DNA of 64,000 bases, taken from contig JBDVOJ010000129.1 of NCBI GenBank assembly GCA_039969155.1, forward strand, positions 1 through 64,000, given 5' to 3'. Below are positions 36,095 through 45,529 of the stretch, one piece after another (position 1 is the first letter of the stretch; each line of letters begins with the position of its first letter). Both the position numbers and the translations under genes were made by a program. Source of the DNA: GCA-002733465 sp039969155. GTDB taxonomy: Bacteria > Pseudomonadota > Gammaproteobacteria > Enterobacterales > Kangiellaceae. The notes under the pieces were generated by a model. The model searched no databases, had not been told where the DNA came from, and saw nothing but the letters and a program-made list of their open reading frames with translations.

Positions 36095-36202
36095 AATGTG
36101 ACCTACTTCTAGTGACAACCTAAAATCTAAAACTAATAAGCACTCGTTTTAAGCCGTCTGATTTTTAATGACGCGCAGATTAAACCTAAATCGTGTAAAC
36201 GA

Positions 36203-36226
36203 GCGTGGTATTTAGCGTGGTATTTA
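36203..36226. repeat. 12-bp perfect tandem direct repeat
   Basis: GCGTGGTATTTA occurs twice head to tail. SARP-type activators bind direct repeats of about this spacing, and a SARP-like gene begins 230 bases downstream; the link is inference. Confidence 0.55.
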
Positions 36227-36391
36227 TTATTAGTTGCGTGTTATTTCAGGTAAACGTAAGTTGTTGCTAAAATTATCACGTGATTTGATTGATAAATGAT
36301 TACAATAGCTCTATCACCGAACCAAATTGTCTCTGTAATAACCTTCAAAAGAGTAATTCGAATGATTAAAAGCAATAGCTCTCTTATAACT

Positions 36392-36418
36392 TTGGACTAA
36401 CTAAATTTATTGTATAAT
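36392..36418 (+). promoter_or_regulatory. Candidate promoter of the SARP-like regulator
   Basis: TTGGAC and TATAAT are separated by 15 bases, one or two shorter than optimal; shifting the -35 by one base (TTTGGA) gives 16. The ATG follows about 40 bases later. Confidence 0.35.
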
Positions 36419-36455
36419 TTAAGACAATATAAAAGATGAATAGGAATGGTATAAA

Positions 36456-38042
36456 ATGAGTATCTCTCTAAAAACACTTGGAGAATTTGTTGTTTATCAC
36501 AACGGCGAAGCCTTGCCTTTGCCCAAGTCAAAACGTACAAGAGCCCTGTTGGCGTACCTCGCGCTGACTAACCGCCCTCATCGTCGAGATCGATTATGTG
36601 AGTTATTCTGGGATGTCCCTGATGATCCTAGAGGGGCATTACGGTGGTCGCTCAGTAAGATTCGTCCATTAGTTAATGACTCTGACTTAGACAGACTAGT
36701 AGCTGATCGAGAGCGAGTAACATTATTGATCAAAGATATTGAAATTGATGTTCGCGTGCTTACTCAAAAGTTGCAAAAAGAAGATTTATCAGCGGAAGAG
36801 CTAGAGGGCATTCTAAAACAATTGGAGGTACCTTTGTTAGATGGATGTGATCTCCCTGATCAATTCACCTATCAGCAATGGTTAAATTCCGAACGTGATG
36901 AAATCGAAAGAGTATTTACGACGACTCTGTTTAGATTGGCTTTTCATCCTAGCCTCTCACCTGAACAGCAATTTCGCTGGATAAAAGCCGCGTTACTGAG
37001 AAAACCCTTTAATACTGAAATAGCAGATAAACTGCTTCGCCAATTGGAATTATCCGGATACTCCGATGAGAATCAAAGCTTGTCATTAGAGCTATCTGAA
37101 GAATTTGAACGCTGCGGGATTAGTTGGCCTCCAAGCAAAAATAAAACCCAAGTTAGTAATAATACAGAACAGGAAGAACTAGTTGCTAATCGCGAAATGC
37201 TAGTCCGACAAAAGGTAAAATTTTGCACGACTCGCGATGGCGTGCGAATCGCTTACGCATCAATAGGAAAAGGACATTCTATCGTTAAAACAGCTAATTG
37301 GTTAAGTCATTTGGAATACGACTGGAATGCTCCGATTTGGAGCCCGCTTTTCCGAGATCTGGCAAAAGACCATCACTTTGTGCGTTACGATGAACGCGGA
37401 AACGGTTTGTCTGACTGGGAGGTCAAGGATATTTCTTTCAAGGCATTTGTCGAAGATCTAGAAACAGTGATTTCAACGACTAAGCTCGAGAAATTCGCTT
37501 TGTTAGGTATTTCTCAAGGCGCCTCAGTGTCCATTGAATATGCCATCCGACACCCCGAAAAAGTCAGCCATTTGATTCTTTTTGGTAGTTACGTTGCAGG
37601 TTGGCGTGTTAATGCGAGTGAGAAGCAGTTCAAAGAAAGGGAAGCCATAATGACGCTAACTTCAGCGGGATGGGGACAAGATAATCCTGCCTATCGCCAA
37701 ATTTTTTCATCTACTTTTATGCCTAGTGCAAACAAAGAAGAGTTAGATTGGTTTAACGAATTTCAGCGATTAACAACCTCACCGAATAATGCTGTTCGAT
37801 TTTTATCTGTTTTCGGTGACATTGATGTTCGCCATCAACTTTTTAAAGTAAAGGTACCGACTCTGGTTATTCATTCGCTTGGTGATCAACGAATAGGGGC
37901 CGAAATAGGAAGAGATATTGCTTCGCAAATACCCAACGCTGAATTCGTCGGTCTCGAAAGTGACGGGCACCTACTTCTAGGGAGAGAGCCAGCTTCAAAA
38001 GTTTTTGTAGAAACGGTCCGTGATTTTATCGCTAGAAACTAG
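36456..38042 (+). CDS. SARP-like transcription activator fused to an alpha/beta hydrolase
   Basis: The protein has 528 residues. Residues ~3-95 are a winged-helix of the AfsR/SARP type (LKTLGEFVVYHNGEALPLPK, then TRALLAYLALTNRPHRRDRL) and ~105-200 are the bacterial transcriptional activation (BTAD) helical domain. Residues ~235-528 are an alpha/beta hydrolase: FCTTRDGVRIAYASIGKG, RYDERGNGLSDW, nucleophile elbow GISQGAS, an Asp in SLGDQRIG and a His in ESDGHLLLG. Full-length catalytic residues suggest that the hydrolase is active or binds a small ester or lactone ligand that controls the DNA-binding half. A -35/-10-like pair lies upstream. The gene stands alone. Confidence 0.85.
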   Translation: MSISLKTLGEFVVYHNGEALPLPKSKRTRALLAYLALTNRPHRRDRLCELFWDVPDDPRGALRWSLSKIRPLVNDSDLDRLVADRERVTLLIKDIEIDVRVLTQKLQKEDLSAEELEGILKQLEVPLLDGCDLPDQFTYQQWLNSERDEIERVFTTTLFRLAFHPSLSPEQQFRWIKAALLRKPFNTEIADKLLRQLELSGYSDENQSLSLELSEEFERCGISWPPSKNKTQVSNNTEQEELVANREMLVRQKVKFCTTRDGVRIAYASIGKGHSIVKTANWLSHLEYDWNAPIWSPLFRDLAKDHHFVRYDERGNGLSDWEVKDISFKAFVEDLETVISTTKLEKFALLGISQGASVSIEYAIRHPEKVSHLILFGSYVAGWRVNASEKQFKEREAIMTLTSAGWGQDNPAYRQIFSSTFMPSANKEELDWFNEFQRLTTSPNNAVRFLSVFGDIDVRHQLFKVKVPTLVIHSLGDQRIGAEIGRDIASQIPNAEFVGLESDGHLLLGREPASKVFVETVRDFIARN

Positions 38043-38076
38043 TTAATCTTTCATTACATGTACTTTGACTCAATTA

Positions 38077-39594
38077 TTACTTACTAGCCATCCACTTTTC
38101 AATTTCAACTATTTCCCTCGGCGCTTTCTCAGAAAGCACTTTTGGCTTACTTTTTGTCACCAAAATATCATCTTCGATTCGGACTCCTATTCCATCGTAC
38201 TTTTCTAATGCAACATCAATGCGATCCTTTTTCTCACCATTAAGCGCTTTATAAAACGGGCTCGCAATTACTTTACTTTTTCTCACATAAATACCCGGTT
38301 CAACAGTAATGACCATATTAGGTTTTAGTTTTTGATAATATTTAAATACATCGTGAACATCCATTCCCAGTGAATGGCCAAATCCATGAGCGTAATAAGT
38401 GTATATTTGTTTCTTATCTTTCTTATCAATCAGGCCCAGAGCCAATAAGTCGTCACCAATTGAATCCGTGATAGCAGCCTCAATGTCTTTAATTAAAGCC
38501 CCTTTGGTCACCTTATCAATACCAATTTTTTGCGCTTTAAGTACTGCTGAATAAATGTCTTTTTGAGAATCCGAAAATGTTCCATCGGCTGGGTAAGTGC
38601 GTGTTACATCCGCTGCATAGTACTCGTATTCAGCGCCAATATCGGTCAAGAAAAGTTTGTCTTTTGCGATTTTTTCGATCGGATGTTCGTAATGTAAAAT
38701 AGTCGTATTAGAACCGCTTGCAGCGATCGATGGAAACGAAGGACAACACGCGCCTTGATCTCTAAATGTATAGTCGATGAGCGCTTGGACTTGGTATTCC
38801 CATTGAGCAGTTTGCACTCGTTGCATCGCTTTCTTTTGCGCTTCAACAGTAATATCAATCGCTTTTTGCATTACCGCCAATTCGTAGTCTGATTTGACTT
38901 CTCGAAGGTTAGTTAGCTGAGACGACATGTTTTGGATCTTTAATTCAGGAAATTGTGTGGTTATTTTATTCGCAAAAGTCGATTCTGGCGTTTTGCTCTC
39001 AGTGTTTATATTTCTGCGTTGTCCGAGTGAAAGCCACATAGACACCTCGCCTTGAATTAATTTTTTAAACAGCTCGGCATGTTTAGGCGGCGTTTGTAGC
39101 CTATTTCGTTCTCCGGGGTTGAAATGGTACCCGTTTAACAAGGTATTCATAAACAACTCAAATTTCTTATGAGAATGTACATTCTCGATTCCTGTATCTA
39201 ATTTGACTTGTTCAGCCGATGGTAAGATCCCCATCCATTGGACGTATTGAGGATTACCCTCTTTATGAAAAAAATATTCGTATGCTTTGCGGCCTTCTTT
39301 GATCATCACCAAATAAGTATCAGGATAAGTCGACCCAGTTAAATAATATAAATCATTAGTTTGACGATACGCCCAGTCGACGTCGTTACTGCGATTTTTT
39401 CGTTCAGCAGGAAGTAGCACAAGGATCGAATCATTCTCCATCAAATCGAATACCTTCTCTCTTCGTTCTTTTAAATCATTGGTGAATGCTATGTTAGAAA
39501 CTTCTATGGTTGACTCTTTCGCGTAACTGTTGAAAGAGCTGAAAACCATTAAAACAATAACGGAGCCAAAGATTGTGCGCGAAGAGTAACTCAT
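38077..39594 (-). CDS. Exported Xaa-Pro aminopeptidase (M24B family)
   Basis: The protein has 505 residues and removes N-terminal residues before proline, using two metal ions. A signal peptide (residues ~1-24) places it in the periplasm, unlike cytosolic PepP. The N-terminal AMP_N domain covers ~32-170. The five metal ligands are readable: Asp in LTDIGAEYEYYAAD, Asp in AADVTRTYP, His in GFGHSLGMDVHD, Glu in ITVEPGIYVRK and Glu in VRIEDDILV. Length and order fit the family. It is a single-gene unit convergent with the regulator upstream of it. Confidence 0.92.
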   Translation of the reverse strand: MSYSSRTIFGSVIVLMVFSSFNSYAKESTIEVSNIAFTNDLKERREKVFDLMENDSILVLLPAERKNRSNDVDWAYRQTNDLYYLTGSTYPDTYLVMIKEGRKAYEYFFHKEGNPQYVQWMGILPSAEQVKLDTGIENVHSHKKFELFMNTLLNGYHFNPGERNRLQTPPKHAELFKKLIQGEVSMWLSLGQRRNINTESKTPESTFANKITTQFPELKIQNMSSQLTNLREVKSDYELAVMQKAIDITVEAQKKAMQRVQTAQWEYQVQALIDYTFRDQGACCPSFPSIAASGSNTTILHYEHPIEKIAKDKLFLTDIGAEYEYYAADVTRTYPADGTFSDSQKDIYSAVLKAQKIGIDKVTKGALIKDIEAAITDSIGDDLLALGLIDKKDKKQIYTYYAHGFGHSLGMDVHDVFKYYQKLKPNMVITVEPGIYVRKSKVIASPFYKALNGEKKDRIDVALEKYDGIGVRIEDDILVTKSKPKVLSEKAPREIVEIEKWMASK

Positions 39595-39833
39595 TGAAGA
39601 TTCCCCAAAGTAGAAATTAGTATTGAAAAGCTAAGCGTATCTTTCAATTCTTTATATGAATATGTTTTTAATTGAGAACAGACTATCCCCTACTTAGGTT
39701 CGATAATCAATTACTTTTATTTTGGGGTCCATAGATTGTGTTTTCTCTGAGCTGTTCTTACGGCCCCTGACCGAGAAATAGAATGGATTTAATGCTATAC
39801 TTCTCTTGTAACTCTTTCTTCTGAGGAATCGTT

Positions 39834-40871
39834 TTGACAACTCCCTTAGGTACTAAATCCCCAACCGTTTCTAATGGAATTATCAAATTTCGATTAGCCA
39901 TCACAGAGCGCTACGGCGGGAAAACAGAATCCATTTTGCATAACGCAGGAGTAAACCCAAAAGAGCTATCAGACGAAGAAGGAAGAATTAGCATACAAAA
40001 GGAATGCGCTATTTGGCGGGAAATTGTTCGTGAGACCGGACGGCAAGACATTGGGCTTATTTGTGGCGAAGTCTTTCCAATTCAAGTTACTAGCGTGCTT
40101 GGCTTTGTAATAATGAACGCTCCCACCCTAATATCGGCAATTGAGAAAATGGTTGAGTATCAAAAACTGATTGGGGACAGTATGGGACTTCGCATCAGAA
40201 GAAATGGCTCTCACACTTTTTTTGAAATTGATATTTGGTGTGACTGGGTTGATGAACTTCGTTATACGGTCGACGTCTTTGTTGGTGCAATTAGATCTTG
40301 GGTTAGGAACAACTCGGTTAATCAAGTGATGCCTTTTAGAGTCGGATTTAGCCATCCACATACAGTCGAACAACAGGCCTATATTAGGCATTTTACACCA
40401 ACTCCGGTCGATTTGAATGTCGGTAACACTTATCTAGCCTATTCGACTAAAGACTTAGAAGCGAAGGTCATGTGTTCAAATCCCTCCATGTTTGCAGCAT
40501 TTGACAGGCAAGCGGATCTAAAGTTAAAGAAGCTAGAAAACCTGCATACAATTAGCGGAAGAGTAAGACATCTTGTTTCTAAAACCATGAACGGCAACTT
40601 ATTAACCTTAGAAGGAACCGCAAGAGAGCTTGCAATGAGCTCCAGAAGTCTTCAAGCAAAGCTAAAATTAGAATCGACCAGCTATCAGGAAATTCTCAAT
40701 GAGATCCGCTTAGAGGTTGCCAAACATTACATACGCAAAAAGCTGGGTAACTTCGCTGATATAGCGTTTCTATTAGGCTACTCTGAGGTTTCGGCATTTT
40801 CACGATCTTTTAAAAAGTGGACGGGACTGTCTCCAAAACAATATGCTGTTAATTGCGAAAGGGAAGTCTAA
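39834..40871 (+). CDS. AraC-family regulator with N-terminal arabinose-binding-type domain
   Basis: The protein has 345 residues. Residues ~15-210 fit the PF12625 sensor domain of AraC regulators such as OruR, and ~240-345 are the double HTH (GTARELAMSSRSLQAKLK, then FADIAFLLGYSEVSAFSRSFKKWTGLSPKQY). The start is a TTG: GAGGAA lies six bases upstream and no ATG fits. Its 3' end overlaps the convergent epimerase gene by 23 bases, so each message may be antisense to the other's end. The ligand and targets are unknown; the nearest candidate target is the epimerase-like gene. Confidence 0.88.
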   Translation: MTTPLGTKSPTVSNGIIKFRLAITERYGGKTESILHNAGVNPKELSDEEGRISIQKECAIWREIVRETGRQDIGLICGEVFPIQVTSVLGFVIMNAPTLISAIEKMVEYQKLIGDSMGLRIRRNGSHTFFEIDIWCDWVDELRYTVDVFVGAIRSWVRNNSVNQVMPFRVGFSHPHTVEQQAYIRHFTPTPVDLNVGNTYLAYSTKDLEAKVMCSNPSMFAAFDRQADLKLKKLENLHTISGRVRHLVSKTMNGNLLTLEGTARELAMSSRSLQAKLKLESTSYQEILNEIRLEVAKHYIRKKLGNFADIAFLLGYSEVSAFSRSFKKWTGLSPKQYAVNCEREV

Positions 40872-42030
40872 ACTTCAACACTGGAAGAAGCATCGCTTTT
40901 AAAGGTTTAATCCAATAAATTCCAGCTACAACACCAAACATCACCGCATTTTCCTGAATAAACTCTACCTCAGGACTTAAGCCAAATATCGCGAATGGAA
41001 AAAGACCTATTGCAATGTTCTCAACTAAAAAATTTTTCGCTCCTTCTATCAGCTTTGTTTTAGTGAGTGACTTGGCAACCTCCTTTTCGGCGGAAAACCA
41101 GTCCAGCGTTTCTAAAATAGCTACGTCAAGTTTAGTGTATTTAAATTTGGGGACTCTATTTCTAAACTTTGTATCATCAAAGCGTATCGATTTATTATAT
41201 TTATAAGCTAAAGAAACGACCATTCTCAGGTCGCTCTTAAACCATGATAGAACTCTTAGTCGTTTTAATGGAAAGATTGAAATGCCTTTCTTGGACCGCG
41301 CTAACTCTGAAACCCTGTTAAGCCAAAACCGCATCGAAGGTACTTCGTTCCCAGCGACATGCACAACTTCATAGCGAGATACCTGGCAAGCTTCGCATAA
41401 CTTAAAAATTATCCGACCAACATCTAAGCTATAAATCATTTGTTGGGGTGTGTCGGCATTAATTAGCCAAGGTAGTGATTTACCTGAAATTGCATTCTTG
41501 AACACTGGTGCAAACGTTTCATTAGTAACGTTTGGCCCCCATATTTCTGGAAAGCGAATATTTAGTACCTTGATTTTACTGTCGATAGTTGCGTTGTATA
41601 GCATTTGTTCCAGATACACTCGAACTCTTCCAAGTTCACTGCAAGGATTGTCTGGTGTTAGCTCACTAATAGGGCTCTCACTACTTCCGAATCCATAATT
41701 ATTCCCTGGGAAAATTATGGTTTTTGACGTCCCTTCGCAAGCCGTCAATACGCTTTGAACCGAGTCGGGTAAAAATTGTTGCCACGTTGAATAGTTTGAG
41801 TTCACTGCCAGCAAAACCGTATCCACCTTTTTGACCAACTCGCTGATTAATGCCGTATCTAAGACACTTCCCTCAACAATTGTTAAATTTGCATTCAATT
41901 TAAAAAGCGATCTAGCTTTCTTATAATCTCTCACTAGAATAGTTGCATCACGTCCATTTTCGATCAAATATCTAGTAAATGAATAACCAACAGCGCCAGT
42001 TCCACCCAAAATCAAATAATTCTTTTTCAT
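40849..42030 (-). CDS. NAD-dependent epimerase/dehydratase-like protein
   Basis: The protein has 393 residues and is an extended short-chain dehydrogenase fold: the nucleotide-binding motif GGTGAVG lies at ~9-15, with a following acid (EGSVLDT region) and the sugar-nucleotide epimerase shape (NVTNETFAPVFKNAI, MIYSLDVGRIIF). The catalytic Tyr-x-x-x-Lys is not evident where expected, so I hesitate to call it an epimerase. A hydrophobic segment near ~345-370 could anchor it. The start at 42030 is fixed by GGAGGACAGGACA. The 3' end overlaps the convergent AraC gene. Substrate unknown. Confidence 0.75.
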   Translation of the reverse strand: MKKNYLILGGTGAVGYSFTRYLIENGRDATILVRDYKKARSLFKLNANLTIVEGSVLDTALISELVKKVDTVLLAVNSNYSTWQQFLPDSVQSVLTACEGTSKTIIFPGNNYGFGSSESPISELTPDNPCSELGRVRVYLEQMLYNATIDSKIKVLNIRFPEIWGPNVTNETFAPVFKNAISGKSLPWLINADTPQQMIYSLDVGRIIFKLCEACQVSRYEVVHVAGNEVPSMRFWLNRVSELARSKKGISIFPLKRLRVLSWFKSDLRMVVSLAYKYNKSIRFDDTKFRNRVPKFKYTKLDVAILETLDWFSAEKEVAKSLTKTKLIEGAKNFLVENIAIGLFPFAIFGLSPEVEFIQENAVMFGVVAGIYWIKPLKAMLLPVLKFRLPFRN

Positions 42031-42267
42031 TGTCCTGTCCTCCAATTAATGTTCCGCTAGAATATCGAAATTCTATTTCTATTCGAATTACCAATTACGA
42101 AGTAATATTGACAAAAAGCGTGTTTATTTAAAGTGAGAGTTATCAGGTCAAAACAACTGCGTTGAAGAATTTTTTGTGTAGTTAATATTGGAAAGTAACA
42201 GTAATTATAAGACGAATGAGGAATGGAAATGGCAAAGAAACAGCGCTACTCAGGATTTAGTTGGTGG

Positions 42268-43116
42268 TCAATTGAACTTACTTAAAAGTTCTACTCCACC
42301 ATAAGTATCAATGGTAAGATCTCTTTTCTCTAAATATCGACCCGGAGTATCTCCTATGACACTTTTAACATGCCTAATTAAATGTGGCTGGTCGCTAAAC
42401 CCAAATTCGTAAGCCAATCCTACCCAGTCAATACTTTCCTTATCAAGGGTGTAAATATGTTGCAGTAAGGCCTCAAACTTAAGTATAGATTTGCATTGCT
42501 TTAAGGTTAGACCAGTTACTTTCATGAAGCTACGCTCCAGCGTTCTATGAGAGCAATGGAGGCTATCACTGAGCTCATTAATTGGAGTTTCTGGTAGCAA
42601 CTTCAACGCTTTCTTAACGAGAAGGGCGTTTTTATCAATATTAAGGCCCGCGAGAAATACTTTAAGACATTCATCCAGTAATACCACACATCTATTTAAG
42701 TCAGATTTAGCTAGCAGCAAGGTTTTTTCAACTTCAGGAAAACAGTATTCTGAATATTGATTTTTAGAGACTTCTAGAATTTGATTGACTAACTGTGACT
42801 CGTGAATGAAAGGAAGACAATACAAGGCCCCTACCCTAAACTTAATTCCTACTATTTGAGTCGGTTTAGAATGATCCAGAGTTAAAGTTCTTGTTTGTGG
42901 AAATAGCCAATGCACTCCTCTTCCCTGAATGACGCAATTCTTGGTCATATATCGAAAGCCGTCTTGAAATGACGCTATCAATATATGCGCGGAAGGATCA
43001 GGATTCAACTTTGGATACAGATTACTGGAGTTACCTGAGTTTGTTTCCAAATACCAATAGTTCTCAACAAAAGCTGAAACGCTTTTCAAATTTGGTTTTT
43101 CTATCCATTTTATCAT
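42268..43116 (-). CDS. AraC-family transcription regulator
   Basis: The protein has 282 residues. The N-terminal ~150 residues are a cupin-like sensor of the DUF6597 type (HILIASFQDGFRYMT, IQGRGVHWLFPQTR, GIKFRVGALYCLPF) and ~170-275 are the AraC double HTH (LSDSLHCSHRTLERSFMKVTG, then FGFSDQPHLIRHVKSVIGDTPGRYL). It begins 10 bases after the stop of the GNAT gene and is probably the last gene of the S41-GNAT-AraC operon. The ligand is unknown. Confidence 0.88.
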   Translation of the reverse strand: MIKWIEKPNLKSVSAFVENYWYLETNSGNSSNLYPKLNPDPSAHILIASFQDGFRYMTKNCVIQGRGVHWLFPQTRTLTLDHSKPTQIVGIKFRVGALYCLPFIHESQLVNQILEVSKNQYSEYCFPEVEKTLLLAKSDLNRCVVLLDECLKVFLAGLNIDKNALLVKKALKLLPETPINELSDSLHCSHRTLERSFMKVTGLTLKQCKSILKFEALLQHIYTLDKESIDWVGLAYEFGFSDQPHLIRHVKSVIGDTPGRYLEKRDLTIDTYGGVELLSKFN

Positions 43117-43126
43117 CTCTAATTCT

Positions 43127-43936
43127 TTATCTATTGTGAGTTTTAAACCGCACTATGCGATTATTAGCATAAAATCCAGCGTTTGTGATTGCTTTCTGAG
43201 CTGCCATATTTTCGCATTCTGTCGAGCAAATGGCAGTCAACCCTATTTCTCTAGCGTGACAGGCTAAGTATTTTAGAACATTGGTTGCAACACCGTTGCT
43301 TCGCTCAAACAAACTAACAATCACTCCTAATTCAGCATGTTCTGATTGGTATTTGTCAAACATACGACACTCTCCAATAGCCACTAATGTCGTGTCTCTC
43401 CAATATCCCCACAACTCCTCTCTTGCCATTAGACCATTGTAATATTCAGTAACCCAAGTTGACGGTAAATCAGTGCTCGCCACTGCAAGCTCAACGAACT
43501 CTTTTAAATCTCCTTGCTCAGCAGGCTGCATTTCTATATTAGTCGGGAAAGAATTATAGGCAATATAAGTCTTAGCAACTAGCTCTGGCTTTGTTAGATA
43601 CTCTAGGCACTCACTAAGATATCGGGGTTCAGCTGTACTGACAACGGCTCCATTTATGTTACCAATTTCGGGAGTTAACTCTTGCAGTAGCAGTTTAAAT
43701 AAGCTACCTGCGTTCACGACTAAAGAAGGTAAGACGAAATACTGAAGAACATATCCATCTTTATCGACGCAAAAAAAACCGACTAAATTCTCTTCATGAT
43801 AAAATCCAAAATGTTCGGCCAACGGGACAAACCCAAAATGCCACATTCCGTCTAACGGTGAACTGGCGACAGAGAAATACTCTTCTTTTAGAGTATCTAA
43901 TACGCTAAGTTCCTTAATCTTTTTTATTCTAAACAT
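43127..43936 (-). CDS. GNAT-family acetyltransferase
   Basis: The protein has 269 residues. The N-terminal half is a degenerate GNAT-like or unrelated alpha/beta domain and ~140-265 is a GNAT acetyltransferase: LWGYWRDTTLVAIGECRMFDKY, then ELGVIVSLFERSNGVATNVLKYL (with R-S-N-G-V-A as acetyl-CoA loop) and AAQKAITNAGFY. The substrate is unknown. AAGGAAA precedes the ATG well. It lies 24 bases after the S41 gene and 10 before AraC, so it belongs to a three-gene operon. Confidence 0.82.
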   Translation of the reverse strand: MFRIKKIKELSVLDTLKEEYFSVASSPLDGMWHFGFVPLAEHFGFYHEENLVGFFCVDKDGYVLQYFVLPSLVVNAGSLFKLLLQELTPEIGNINGAVVSTAEPRYLSECLEYLTKPELVAKTYIAYNSFPTNIEMQPAEQGDLKEFVELAVASTDLPSTWVTEYYNGLMAREELWGYWRDTTLVAIGECRMFDKYQSEHAELGVIVSLFERSNGVATNVLKYLACHAREIGLTAICSTECENMAAQKAITNAGFYANNRIVRFKTHNR

Positions 43937-43960
43937 TTCTATTTCCTTAAACCTTAATTT

Positions 43961-45238
43961 TCAATCGATGAATCTTGCTAGTAAAGAATCTTCGTTAGCG
44001 AAGTACTCAGTTGAAGTCATATCTACTTCCTCGTTCATGGGAAGCAAAAGAGGAGCATTTACTTGGTCACCGAATTCCCAGTAGCGAGTCGGAATAAAGA
44101 ACGCTAACTTAGAGTTTGGTAGGTCATACCGCTTGGCGTCACCATACTGATTTCCCGCTCCACCGGGAGAAACTCCCATAAAAGTAGCCTGAGTTAGATC
44201 GGCGATTTCCGCAGCAAGATTCCCTGCCGCCGAAAACGTTTGTCTATCTGTGAAAACGATAAGTTTGTCTGTTTGATTGATTGAAGGTGATCGTAAGAAA
44301 TTCACTATCTCTGAAACCAGTTGATTGTTTCCACCGTTATTTTGTCTCAAATCCAAAATGACTTTTTCTACGAATTGATTCTCCGTAATATTAAGCACGT
44401 CCGCTGCCAGCTGAGATAGAGATTGCGAACTACTTTCGTCAGTGACCTTATTCATTTTGATATAAACAACATTGTCGTCTTCATAATGTTCCATCCAAAA
44501 CGCTTCATCGTTCTTGATAAACTCTAATAATTCGCTCTTCGGCAAGTTAGTAGTAACATTAAGCTGATAATTATTGGTTGCAACTGGCGTGACCGATACT
44601 GGCTCACTGATTTCACTTCCTAATGGCACAAGATCATAAGAGATAGCGCTTTGGTTCTGAGTAATGGATAGAGATTTAAGTAGTTCAGGGACTAAATAGA
44701 CGAGGTTCCTGTTTGCTTCTTTAGAATGTTCATTATCCTGAGTTAATATGGAATCAACAAGAGCATCGATAGAATCCATAGGTAACCCTTCAATTCCAAC
44801 CAGTTTCGCACCTATTAAATGCTGATACTCTGATGAAGCTTGGATGACATGTACACCATCTTTAAACAGGTAGAATTTTAAAGGTATTATCTTGTAACCC
44901 GTTGAGACAAAATAACCCATTTGCAGATGTCCGTCCCGATTAGCTCCAATCTTTGAAACTAGCTTGACCATTTCTAGCACTATTTCTTGTTCGGTAAGCA
45001 CTAGTGAAGCATCAAATAATTCATCAGTAAGTTGATTAAGCTCTTGATTGGAAATAGAGTGAATAACATTAGGGTGTACCGTCCTTAATTTAGTGATTAA
45101 GTAGCTAATATCTTCTTGCCATGCTGTAGTAGGTTCATCGGTATAGGTGGTGGACTCTCCGCCAGATGAACCGCACCCACTAATAGATACCAAAATTAGT
45201 AGATAAAAAATAGTTAAGTAGTTTTTGAAAGATTTCAT
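43961..45238 (-). CDS. S41-family peptidase-like lipoprotein
   Basis: The protein has 425 residues with a lipobox SISGC near residue 22. The C-terminal half matches the S41 (tail-specific, Tsp/Ctp) core: KVILDLRQNNGGNNQLVSE, then FTDRQTFSAAGNLAAEIAD with the nucleophile Ser in FSAAGN and MGVSPGGAGNQYGD. I see no typical PDZ. The N-terminal half is alpha/beta and not recognised. It is probably membrane anchored in the periplasm and trims peptides or protein tails; a Lys partner for catalysis is not evident, so activity is uncertain. It leads the S41-GNAT-AraC operon. The start at 45238 is chosen for AGGA upstream and the lipobox. Confidence 0.85.
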   Translation of the reverse strand: MKSFKNYLTIFYLLILVSISGCGSSGGESTTYTDEPTTAWQEDISYLITKLRTVHPNVIHSISNQELNQLTDELFDASLVLTEQEIVLEMVKLVSKIGANRDGHLQMGYFVSTGYKIIPLKFYLFKDGVHVIQASSEYQHLIGAKLVGIEGLPMDSIDALVDSILTQDNEHSKEANRNLVYLVPELLKSLSITQNQSAISYDLVPLGSEISEPVSVTPVATNNYQLNVTTNLPKSELLEFIKNDEAFWMEHYEDDNVVYIKMNKVTDESSSQSLSQLAADVLNITENQFVEKVILDLRQNNGGNNQLVSEIVNFLRSPSINQTDKLIVFTDRQTFSAAGNLAAEIADLTQATFMGVSPGGAGNQYGDAKRYDLPNSKLAFFIPTRYWEFGDQVNAPLLLPMNEEVDMTSTEYFANEDSLLARFID

Positions 45239-45529
45239 CGTCAGATTCCTCATTTTTTATGGTTCGAATTTATAAATATCAAACAACCTAAATTCCTGAA
45301 GCTGTTATCTTAGAGTGAGCTTATCAAAGACAGAATGTTTCAATGCGCAAGAGGTATGACAAATCCCGCATTTTTGTAATTAGTCAAATGACGAGATTTA
45401 GTTTATTAAATACTAAAGATTAAATATTGAAGTTTTACGACAAGGTTATAATGGACGCTCTAATAGTTCATCATAGAAAGGGCCAACCCAAACATACGGA
45501 GTTACCCCTCAGATAGAAACAGACTAAAA

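Larger units (their letters stand above)
36095..36455. other. Divergent intergenic region with direct repeat and candidate promoter
   Basis: This gap of about 360 bases separates the surface lipoprotein (minus) from the SARP-like regulator (plus). It holds a perfect tandem 12-bp duplication (36203-36226) and a possible -35/-10 pair for the regulator (TTGGAC 36392-36397, TATAAT 36413-36418; the 15-base spacer is short). No ORF with a ribosome binding site was seen. Confidence 0.4.

Noticed and set aside
42229..42285. An 18-codon frame starting MAKKQRYS, like the first residues of an IS3-type OrfA
   Set aside because: Too short, overlaps the AraC gene, and no terminal repeats or orfB remnants are near. 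It may be a tiny relic or chance.
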